A stretch of 64,000 nucleotides of DNA. Origin: Rugalucina vietnamica (taxonomy: Eukaryota; Mollusca; Bivalvia; Lucinida; Lucinidae). Positions 20,901-33,300 of the stretch are shown piece after piece; position 1 is the stretch's first letter; each line of letters opens with the position of its first letter. The translations under genes and the position numbers were made by a program. A model generated the notes under the pieces. The model was not told where the DNA came from. It was given only the letters and a program-made list of their open reading frames with translations, and searched no databases. The stretch is from the NCBI GenBank assembly GCA_964017185.1, contig OZ024876.1, forward strand, positions 35,441,278 through 35,505,277, written 5' to 3'.

Positions 20901-23900
20901 AGTTACTGCGAAGCTGATCTGCGCCTTTGTTTTTGGCTACACAAATAGTAGAATTTCTGTTCTACTTAAATCCGAAATTTCAAGCTTCTAGCTTTTTTCT
21001 GAGACTATAGAGGTCGATTTGTGACGGACCTTGCCGGACCCCAAAACATCGGTTTTCTGGTATCACTGCTCTCATTTGTCAGTATCCTTGGATGTGCATT
21101 GGCAATACAGGAACTAGTTTAGTCTCATTTTAATCTACCTCTTTCTCATTTCTTACAATTATTGTAACGATTTCTAATTTGTAAAAAGTGGACTTTCCTT
21201 ATTAATATGGACATGTCCTCTTCCATTTTTAGGCACACTATTTTTCACTGCTAGCACATATTTCAGTGAAATTTCTCTGAGCATACAGAAGTGCCCCAGC
21301 CCCTAGATAAGATGCTGCATTCTGTGGCGTCCCATCTGCAGAGTCTTATTTGCAGTTGTACAGCAGTTGAATGAAAATTAGGGTAGAACTTTGTAAATAG
21401 TGCTCATATAAAGACACCAAGTGTTCAGCCTTAGTACAAAAATGGTTAATCTTTCATAAATTAGAAATAAAATTACAAGCCATGAACCATGGTTTCTTGG
21501 AATCTTTGAAACTAGAATATCAGTGATTTTTTGTTAAAATATTGGGGTCCATATATTGTCAATTTATTTCGGAATATTGCAGGGGTATATTTATAACTGA
21601 AAGCAGCTGTACTGTTTGTCTATGTATGCCGGATTATGTGGATTTATGTGGATTGACTATTATTTTGACAGAAATTTATGGAACAGAACGGAGGTGTGAG
21701 AGGAGGATGGGATGAATACGATCATCAAACATTCCTCAAGTTTAGACACAGATATCAGGTATGAATCATCAGGAAAACATGTCCGTGCAATATATACCCC
21801 ATAATATACCCCATGTCTATATAGAAAAAACTGGGGTGTGCAGGGGTATACCTAATTTTATTATTTTTGCTCCAAAACAGAGATCGTGGGTACTCAGCGA
21901 GGCGGTTCTAACGTGAACCAACAATCAATGTTTTGAGCAAAAATATTGAAAAAAAATCAAAATTTTTCCGATGGAATGTTCAATTTTTATTGCTGAAAAA
22001 ATTCTCTGTATTTTGCATGGGCAAGTTATCGTAGTGATAAGAGTCTGTCATGAGTTTTTTGATAAGATAGACAATTCTGTCCCAAAGGCCACTCTTTAGC
22101 ATCATGAGGCTTTCCAAGTGATGCCAAATGGTGACCCGAGGGACAGCATTGTCTGCAAACGAATGTTAGATTCAGTTTCTTGCACAACTTAAGCTGACAA
22201 GCTTTACTTTCATCAACATTACCACCGTGATCAAACACAGCTGAACGTGGAAGATCTGTAGCTTGTCGGGCTATACACTAGCTTCCCGTTGCACTATGGA
22301 CGCCTCCAAGTTTCGCTAGATACTGTCACGGTGTGTTGCATTCAGTCCGTTTTATCATGGCCCATTACGTTTCTCATCTTCGCTGTGACTGCCCTGGCAG
22401 ATTTTTAAACTGTCAAAACATTTGCCACGGTGTCCACAGTTATCAAGGTCTACTAAGTTTGCCTATCCCGTTCCCCTGCGTTGCCTCACCTTTGATAATT
22501 GTTGTCTGAAACGTGACTGCCGTGACCGCCATGTGTAAACGCTACATTAGAAGAATTTTACTTTCCATGTAGCGAAAACAAAGATGCTGATCAGCTTAGC
22601 AATCTTCGCCTGTGTTTTAGCATATGCAGAATGTTGGTTTTCACATGATGCAGCTCATGTGGTCATGAAATACTTCCAATGTCATTCTTCCTCCTGAATC
22701 AAGACGAACAGTTTTCAGAGAATTGTAAAGTGAGCCATGTCATGAGAAAACCAACAATGTGGTTTCAAAACAGGTTCGACACAGACCGAGCTGTGCAGTG
22801 GCAGAAGCAGGATAGAGGCTGGAAATTTTGGATTTAGAAAGTAGAAGAGTTGTACTATCTGTTAGGCGAAAACAAAGGCGCTGATCAGCTTCGTAGTTAC
22901 TGCGAAGCTGATCTGCGCCTTTGTTTTTGCCCATGCAAAATGTTGGTTTTCTCATGATGTGGCTCAAGTAATGTTCAACAAGTACTAGTATACAGTTTCT
23001 TGGAGTTTTTCTGTGGTTAGGAATCTACCCCACTAACATAACTAATGCTGTTTAGTGGAGTAAGGTATAAAACAAAACAAATTGATTTGTTCTTCACTGT
23101 GGCTGATATTTTGAGCCACCGCATCAGAAAACTACCGGTAAAGATTGACTATTCGAAAACAAAGAAGCAGATCAGCTGTGGAGTAACTGCACAGCTGATC
23201 AGCGCCTTTGTTTTTGCTTAAATGATAGAACAAGTTCTCTTCTCTCTAAATCTGAAATTTCAAGGTTCTAACTATTTTCTGTGGCTACCCCACTAACATA
23301 ACTAATGCTGTTTAGTGGAGTAAGGTATAAAACAAAACAAATTGATTTGTTCTTCACTGTGGCTGATATTTTGAGCCACCGCATCAGAAAACTACCGGTA
23401 AACATTTGACTATTCGAAAACAAAGAAGCAGATCAGCTGTGGAGTAACTGCACAGCTGATCAGCGCCTTTGTTTTTGCTTAAAGGATAGAACAAGTTCTC
23501 TTCTCTCTAAATCTGAAATTTCAAGGTTCTAACTATTTTCTGTGGCTGTACAGCCTGGTTGTGTCAGACCTGGTCACAAACCCAGATTGTTGGTTTTCTC
23601 ATGCAGAGGCTCTTTTCCCCTGACAGGGTAAGCCGGTATTCCTGACCCATGTGCTGCCAGCCATACCAACTAGAACAGAAGAGGAGATTCGTGAACATGA
23701 GGACTGGTACCAAGAATACCTCTTCCTCAATGAAACCAAAAAAGATGCTATCAAGAAATGGAAAGAAAAGAGAGAGGTAATGATAATCTCAGTATAACTG
23801 TAAATTCGGAAATCTTCGCGTGCTTTGTATTACGCGAATTTTTAATTTCCAAAGGTTGAATTCTTGTACGAACGTTCGCGTGTCTTTTTGACTTATAGAG

Positions 23901-26900
23901 ATTCTTTGTTCACGAGAACCTTAAATTCACGGGCCTTCTAATTTGCTAATATTTGTAAAAATCAATTTCTCTCGCCAACATTTCCAAACTTGCAGTATTG
24001 AGGATGAATGCCCGTCTTATGTATATATGGTTCGTTAGAGAAAACAGGCATCGATTATTATTGAACATGCAACCTCTAACCCCAGAAGTAAACAGCTCTA
24101 TTAGATGAGCTTTGAGCTACTGCAAGATCCGTAAAGAGTTGGAGATGAGTAGTGGATAGGAGGATGTAGCCGTTAACTGAAGGATCAGTACTTATCTGCA
24201 CAAGATGCCTTGCATGGACTTAAGCAGTGTATTTCCTATTTCCTTGTATTTGGTAATTTGAAGGCTTTTTCTAAAGTACTGCAAATAATCTCTTTTGGGG
24301 TGTCCATTCACTTTTGGTAAGACATCAGAATGTCTTGTAAATATTGAAAATAGTGCAGTGGACCTTAGAACGTTATATGAAATTGTCTATAGCTCGGTTG
24401 GTATTGTATTCTGTGGGAACACCCAAGAATCTGTGACATTCTTAGGGGTTTTATGCCTCGTTTTCAAAATACCATAACAATGTCTCAAAGGTTCTGGTGG
24501 TGGTATTTCATGATTAGGGCAAAAGTCCAATGTATACTGAACCTATAACTATTAAAAGTTTTGACTATTTCCTCCATATAGTGTAAAAAGGGCGATTTTA
24601 GTGGGGGTGGGGTCAAAATTTCATATGTGAGAAAATTTTAATTTTTCGCTTTTCCTTGCTTGTAGTCCTTTAATTCCACTATTGTATCATATTTTGTGCA
24701 TGCAACACTGTGTAAAGTGCGATAAACATGCATAATGCCATTGAAATAAAATTGAAATATTACAATGTCAACATTTTGGGTACAAACCTTTAGCAGTTAC
24801 CTGTACAATATTATTGTCTAAGTACTACCAAACATTATACAATGGGCACTGTTAACTCATAAGAAAACCTGCCATCTGTTATATGCAAAACCTTATACCC
24901 AGATCAGCGATGACCAGCCAGCTACACAGAATTGTGTCATTAATTAACAAAACTTCAATCCATCTTTTATGTCTTGCACAGCTTGATTAGAGTTCGATTT
25001 TAACCAGAAACATTTTCTTCAGACACGGCCCATTGTGACAAAACTGAGCAACCTTGCATGAATATTTTATTTACCTGTATAAACCTGTTACAACACGGCC
25101 TTCAATATGTTTATTTTTCTGATTCACTTTAATGCCCCTTTCAAGATTATTTCAGCTCGTATGAAGATGACCAATCAGTAGGTGGACGAAAACATGAGAC
25201 CACAGAGAAAAAACTCCCGCAAACAGAACTTGGCTTGTCTTACACGTGTCTCGTTTCAGTATAATGGTTGTGCCGAAGTGATTATAATCATAAAAGTTAT
25301 TTTTGATTTGATTGGATTATGGCCGAGCATCCTTTAATATGAACAGTTTTTCAGTCATTTTGGGATTGAGCCACATATTACTTCTTGTACCCACTACTCC
25401 GGGGGTGGGGGGGGGTGGGAAGGGGGGAGGGTAGTGTGTCTTAGGCACAGCACGGCTCCCCACGATTTGATCAAACCCAGGGCCTCTATTTAGAATCACT
25501 TTCATTAAAGAACTGAAAGACTCGTTTTGATGCCTAACGAGATTTAATAAGCAAATAGTTTTATGAGAATGAATGGAAAATTGTGTAAACACCCTTAAAG
25601 TTGGTGATTTGAAACTTTACGTCGCTGTATTGTACCAATGACAAAGACATTTTAAGTTCCCATGGTACTGGCTAATCATACCGACCTGACTGAAAAGTTG
25701 TTGATTTGGAAGATAATACATTTAAAAAAAAAAAGATAGGAAAACAGTCCACCAATGTTACTGTTTGTGGTGCAAGAGGTTATTGGCCATGTAAACAAGT
25801 GGACAATATTAGTATAGAACGATTACAAAAGTTTGTTCCACAGAATATACAGTACCCTCATTTTCTGGGGAATGGAACATAAAAAGTGGTTATAAATCAA
25901 GCAGATTTGGGTTAATTCTGGAAACAAATGTATATATCTATTTTTTGTACTTTATATATGGCATACAACTTAACTGCTGTTTTGTTTTCTTTTTAATTAT
26001 AGCCCCGCTTTGAAAAAGTGGGGCTATACTGGATTCAGCCTGTCCTTCCGTTATTCCGTAATTCCGTAAATCCGTGATTCCGTGATTCCATCCTTCCGTG
26101 AACATTTCGTTTCCGTTCAATATCTTGAGAATGGCTTGACAGAATCTGACCAAATTTTGTATGCACATCAACATTGACAAGATCTAGCTTGGGATTGTTA
26201 CCCGTCATTTTTTGCAAAATTTTGACAGAGTTATGGCCCTTGATTGACGTCAGAATCTCGTTTCCGCTCAATATCTTGAGAACGAATTGACAGAATCCGA
26301 CCAAATTTTGAATGCACATAATCATTGACAAGATCTAGCTTGGGATTGTTACCCGTCATTTTTCGCAAAATTTTGACGGAGTTACGGCCCTTGATTGACG
26401 TCAGAATTTCGTTTCCGTTCAATATCTTGAGAACGAATTGACAGAATCCGACCAAATTTTGTATGCACATCAACATTGACAAGATCTAGCTTGGGATTGT
26501 TACCCATCATTTTTCGCAAAATTTTGACGGAGTTACGGCCCTTGATTGACGTCAGAATTTCGTTTCCGCTCAATATCTTGAGAACGAATTCACAGAATCA
26601 GACCAAATTTTGTATGCACATCAACATTGACAAGATCTAGCTTGGGATTGTTACCCGTCATTTTTCGCAAAATTTTGACGGAGTTACGGCCCTTGATTGG
26701 CGTCAGAATTTTGTTTCCGCTCAATATCTTGAGAACGAATTCACAGAATCCAACCAAATTTTGTATGCACATCAACATTGACAAGATCTAGCTTGGGATT
26801 GTTACCCATCATTTTTCGCAAAATTTTGTCGGAGTTATGGCCCTTGATTGACTTTAGAATTTCGTTTCCGCTCAATATCTTGAGAATGAATTGACAGAAT

Positions 26901-27337
26901 CAGTCCAAATTTTGTATGCACATCATCATTGACAAGATCTAGCTTGGGATTGTTACCCGTCATTTTTCGCAAAATTTTGACGGAGTTATGGCCCTTTATT
27001 GACGTCAGAATTTCGTTTCCGCTCAATATCTTGAGAACAAATTGACATAATCAGACCAAGTTTTGTATGCGCATCAATATTGATCTAGCTTGTGATAGTT
27101 ACCTGTCATTTTTTTTTTTCACCCTGCAAAAAAGCTGAGAAGCGGGGCTATAGTCAGATTCTCTGACAAATCTAGTTTTAAGTTAAAAACAATTTCACAT
27201 ACTTGGGCTCTTGTACTGAGATAACATTTGTGGCTTTAGGGTACTGTTCCCCTCCTCCCCCGAGTCCCAGAACGCCATTCACATATATTATGTATAATAT
27301 GACAATACATTCATATGCAAAGGGATTTCTTGGGACT

Positions 27338-27377
<40 letters not shown>

Positions 27378-30300
27378 GGAACAATGTTAAATAATAAATA
27401 CTTTTCTATTTTTCTATATGTTTAATACAAAATATGCCCATTTTAACCCAAAAATAAAGCAGTACTTCTTTTGAAACAAGAACCTCAATCCAATATTATA
27501 AACTATGGACTACCATTACCACCGTCAGAGGTCCTTTTCTTGATACAGCTCATATACAAGACCATCATGATATGAGCCACGTTAGGAGAAACATTTTGCA
27601 TATGCGAAAACAAAGGCGCAGATCAGCTTTGCAGTAACTGCAAAGCTGATCAGCGCCTTTGTTTTCGCTACTCGAATAGTACAATTCCTCCTCTTCCTAA
27701 ATCAGAAATTTCAAGCTTCTAGCCTGCTTCTGTGCTTGTACAGCTTGTATTGTGTCAGACCTGTCCAAAAGCCACATTGTTGGGTTTCTTATGAGGTGGC
27801 TCATATATCTGTATCTGTTATATTGCAGTTTGAGAAAGATGAACTACTGGCAAAGGCCTCAAAGGATAAGGAAGATGAAAAAGATGAAAAGAAGGAAAAA
27901 TTTAAGGAACAAATGGAACAGGAGAGACTCGAACGCAAAACTCATCTCAATGCCTGGAAGGTTTGTTGGCTTTTTTGTGTACTCATAAAATCTGAATTGT
28001 TATATCCATGAATATTCATTCAGTTGAGATAATCTGCCGTGGTTGGAAGGTCAGGTTGGCAGATCACATGATGCGTAGCTTCAGTTAATAGCACAGGTAT
28101 TCCATGAATGGTACAGTCTCTGATATACTGCGTCAGGGAGTCGACTGTTTGGCTCAGTGGTTAGAGCACAGGATTTCTATCCAGGGGGTCTTGGAATAGA
28201 ATCCTTTTAAAGACGCTTTTTTTTTTTCATACTCTGCATCAGCTCTTAGTTACGAATTTTCACATTCATAATAGAATCAACTGAATAATACTGCGTTTAC
28301 ACTATGTTCCCGGCGGCCCCGGCAGCCCCGTTTGCTAGAAACGTAGCGTGCCGTGGAGTTTTGGTAATATATTTCTCTGATTCTCAAGATCTATTACGTT
28401 TTGTTACGTTTCCTTACGTTGTATTACGATATCCGTAACAAGCCGTGGTAGTGATAAGCCGGTGTGTCACGGAGGCGCTAAGGTACGTTACGGTTATCCA
28501 CGATCTATCACGGTTATTAGCATGTTCTATTACGGCCGGTTACGTTCTGTTGCGGTCAGTTGCGTTTTGACCAAGGCGTAACACGTTTATTTCCGTCTGT
28601 CAAGGTCAGCTACGGTCAAAACGTAGACACCATACAATATAAAGAACATTTTTTTTTCCTTTTGTATACGAACAAGTCCTTTGAAATAATAACAGCCGCG
28701 CCCCTCAACAACCGACTGCAGAGTTGATTAAGAAAGTTCGGGATTGTCATTATTTTTCAATTGCATAGTGCAGCGTATGGTCTGTATTGTTCACTATAGT
28801 GACTGCTCCAATATGGAGGAACTTGTCCCCATGATATGCCATTATATGTCTATAAACTTTACGGGCCGTGATAACCGTAACAGAACGTGACATACGTAGT
28901 AGAACGGGGTGAACACCGTCAAAGACCGTAACGCACCGTAACTTAACGCAACAAAACGTGTTGACTATTCCGTAGGAAACGGGACGAGACGTGAGACGAC
29001 CGTGATCAAACGCAACAGAACGTGGAAGATCCGTAGCATGCCGTGCTATTCACTAGCTTCCCGTTGTACTACGGACCGCCTCCACGTTTCGCTACGTGCT
29101 GTTACGTTCTGTCACGGTGTGTTACGTTCAGCCCGTTTTATTATGGCCCATTACGTTTCGCATTTCCGCCGTGACTGCCATGGCAGATTTTTAAACTGTC
29201 AAAAAATCTGTCACGGTGTCCACGGTTATCCCGGCGTGTTACGTTTGCCTATCCCGTTCCCCTGCGTTGCCTCACGGTTATCCCGTTTTGCTCACGGTTG
29301 TCTGAAACGTGGCCGCCGTGATCGCCGGGAACATAGTGTAAACGCAGTATTAGTGTCCATATTTCTGGCAGTCTGTTAAGAGTTTAAATGAGTCAAATAT
29401 TGCAGTATATTCAGAAAAAAAATCTTTTTATCATGATTTACAAAATACAATGTATAGTTGGATTGTACCATAAAATCTGCTTGGGACAGTAGTTTGATCT
29501 GTAGTGTTCACGCCTTCTAATCTGTAGTAGAACACATCATAATAAAATACATAATACCATGTAAATACATTTTAACAGAAACAGAATGGCTTAAAGCTTC
29601 AACTGACTACTTATTTTTTGTGTGAAACTGATAAAATTCACATCAAAAGACATGAATATGGTATTTTTAGCTCACCTGAGCCGAAGGCTCACAGGTGAGC
29701 TTATAGGATAGACAGGCATCCGTCGTCCGTCGTCGTCCGTCCACAATTTCAAAGAAGAATATTTCTGAAGCTAGTAGGCCGATCTTGATCAAATTTAATG
29801 TGAACCATAATTGGGTTGGGGGATTGATGGCATTAGGTTTTGGAGCAGATTGTATCAAAATTGTGGTTTCCATGGCAACAGATAGGTCCCATAGACTTAC
29901 AATGGGAAAAACTAAAAAAATCTTCTTCTCTGAAACCACTAGGCCCACAGCTTTGATATTTGGTATGTAGCAATGGCTAATGGTCCTCTACATAAATTGT
30001 GCCATTCATGCCCCTGGGGTCAAATTTGGCCACACCCCGGGGGTCGATAGTCTCCATAGACTTACTATGGGAAAAAAATTCAAATATCTTCTTCTCTGAA
30101 ACCACAGGGCCCACAGCTTTGATATTTGGTATGTGGCAATGGCTAATGGTCCTCTACATAAATTGTGCCAGCCATGCCCCTGGGGTCAAATTTGGCCACG
30201 CCCCGGGGGTGGATAGTTTCCATAGACTTACAATTGGAAAAACTAAAAAATCTTCTTCTCTGAAACCACTAGGCCCACAGCTTTGATATTTGGTATGTAG

Positions 30301-33300
30301 CAATGGCTAATGGTCCTCTACATAAATTGTGCCATTCATGCCCCTGGGGTCAAATTTGGCCACGCCCCAGGGGTTGATAGTCTCCATAGACTATGGGAAA
30401 AAATTAAAAAATCTTCTTCTCTGAAACCACAGGGCCCACAGCTTTGATATTGTGTAGGTGGCAATGGTAAATGGTCCTCTACATAAATTGTGCCAATCAT
30501 GCCCCTGGGGTCAAATTTGGCCACGCCCCCGGGGTCGATAGTCTCCATAGACCTACAATAGGAAAAAAACGAAAAAAAATCTTCTTCTCTGAAACCACTA
30601 GGCCAACAGCTTTGATATTTGGTATGTAGCAATGGCTAATGGTCCTCTTCATAAATTGTGCCATTCATGCCCCTGGGGTCCAATTTGGCCACGCCCCGGG
30701 GGTTGATAGTCTCCATAGACTTACTATGGGAAAAAAATTAAAAAATCTTCTTCTCTGAAACCACAGGGCCCACAGCTTTGATATTTTGTATGTGGCAATG
30801 GCTAATGGTCCTCTACATAAATTGTGCCAATCATGTCCCCGGGGTCAAATTTGGCCACGCCCCGGGGGTCGATAGTCTCCATAGACCTACAATAGGAAAA
30901 ACTAAAAAAATCTTCTTCTCTGAAACCACTAGGCCCACAGCTTTGATATTTGATATGTAGCAATGGCTAATGGTCCTCTACATAAATTGTGCCATTCATG
31001 CCCCTGGGGTCAAATTTGGCCACGCCCCGGGGGTTGATAGTCTCGATAGACTTACTATAGGAGAAAAATTAAAAAAATCTTCTTCTCTGAAACCACTAGG
31101 CCCACAGCTTTGATATTTGGTATGTAGCAATGGCTAATGGTCCTCTACATAAATTGTGCCATTCATGCCCCTGGGGTCAAATTTGGCCAGGCCCCGGAGG
31201 TTGATAGTCTCAATAGACTTGCTATGGGAAAAAAATTCAAAAATCTTCTTCTCTGAAACCACAAGGCACACAGCTTTGATATTTTGTATGTGGCAATGGC
31301 TAATGGTCCTCTACATAAATTGAGCCAGCCATGCCCCTGGGGTCAAATTTGGCCACGCCCCGGGGGGTAGATAGTCTCCATAGACTTACAATGGGAAAAA
31401 CTAACAAAAATCTCCTTCTCTGAAACCAAAAGGCCCAGAGCTTCTATATTTTGTATGTAGCAATGTTTGGTAGTCCCCATTATAAATTGTGCCAGTCATG
31501 CCTCTGGGTCAAATTTGGCCATGCCCCGGGGGTCAATAGTGTCCATGCATAGACTTTCATTGGTCGATTCTCAATTAATTAAAATCTCATGAGCTTACAA
31601 TTCTCTCAGGTGAGCTACAGGACCAATGGTCCTCTAGTTAGCTCACCTGAGCCGAAGGCTCACAAGGTGAGTTTATAGGATGGCCATGATCCGGCGTCCG
31701 TCCGTCGTCTGTCCGTCCGTCGTCCACAATTTCAAAGATCTTCTTCTCTGAAACCGCTTGGCCGATCTAGTTAAAATTTTATGTGGAGCCTCCTTGGGTA
31801 GTGGCATTTCAAGTTGGATCACGAAATCCAGGTCACATGACAAAGATGGCCGCCACGCCCATATATGGTAAAAACCACTCAAAAATCTTCTTCTCCAGAA
31901 CCGGTAGGCCGATTTCCACGAAACTTGGTATGTAGCATCGGGGACTTCAGCCCATCATAGTTTGATAAAATGATGACCCTTGGATGACCTTGACCTATTT
32001 TACGGCAAGGTCAAATTTGGAAACATAGGCTTTTACATGGGAAAAAGTGAAAACTATTGATTTTTTGAAAACTATTGCAGCCTGAGGCCTAAAAAGTGGT
32101 AGATGCAAACAACTAATGAAGTAGATGAAGGTATGTGATCAATATAGGTCAAGGTCATCTCTTGACCTTGGCCAGTCTGTTGTCCATACACACTTTTCAA
32201 AGATCTTCTTCTCTGAAACTGCTTGGCCAATCAAAGTGAAATTTTATGTGGAGCATCCATGGGTAGTGGAGACGAAAGTTTGATCACGAAATCCAGGTCA
32301 CATGACCAAGATGGCCGCCACGCCCATATATGGTAAAAACCACTCAAAAATCTTCTTCTCCAGAACCGGTGGGCCGATTTCCACGAAACTTGGTATGTAG
32401 CATCAAGGACGTCAGCCCATCATAGTTTGATAAAATGATGACCCTTGGATGACCTTGACCTATTTTATGGCAAGGTCAAATTTGGAAACATAGGCTTTTA
32501 CATATGAAAAAGTGAAAATTATGGAATTTTTTGAAAAGTGTTGCAGCCTGAGGCCTGAAAAGTGGTAGATGCAAACAACTAATGGAGTAGATGAAGGTAT
32601 GTGATTAATATAGGTCAAGGTCGTCTTTTGACCTTGGCCAGTCTGTTGTCCATACACACTTTTCAAAGATCTTCTTCTCTGAAACTGCTTGGCCAATCAA
32701 AGTGAAATTTTATGTGGAGCATCCACGGGTAGGGGAGACGAAAGTTTGATCGCGAAATCCAGGTCACATGACCAAGATGGCCGCCATGCCCATATATGGT
32801 AAAAACCATTCAAAAATCTTCTTCTCCAGAACTGGCTGGCCGATTTCCACGAAACTTGGTATGTAGCATTGAGGACCTCAGCCCATCATAGTTTGATAAA
32901 ATGATTACCCTTGGATGACCTTGACCTATTTTACGGCAAGGTCAAATTTGGAAACATAGGCTTTTACATAGGAAAAGGCGAAAACAATGGATATTTTGGA
33001 AACTGTTGCAGCCTGAGGCCTGAAAAGTGGTAGATGCAAACAACTAATGGAGTAGATGAAGGTATGTGATTAATATAGGTCAAGGTCGTCTTTTGACCTT
33101 GGCCAGTCTGTTGTCCATACACACTTTTCAAAGATCTTCTTCTCTGAAACTGCTTGGCAAATCAAAGTGAAATTTTAAGTGGAGCATCCATGGGTAGTGG
33201 AGACAAAAGTTTGATCACGAAATCCAGGTCACATGACCAAGATGGCTGCCACGCCCATATATGGTAAAAACCTTTCAAAAATCTTCTTCTCCAGAACCGG

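Noticed and set aside
25938-27026. Several overlapping minus-strand frames sharing the same peptide
   Set aside because: They are the translation of 151-bp tandem DNA units and carry repeat ends; no start context, splice or homology evidence.
27203-27394. Proline/glycine-rich frame
   Set aside because: Created by the G homopolymer and its flanks.
29785-30960. Short frames with SETTRPTALIFGM-like peptides
   Set aside because: Periodic translation of the 165-bp tandem repeat; the same peptide recurs at every unit.
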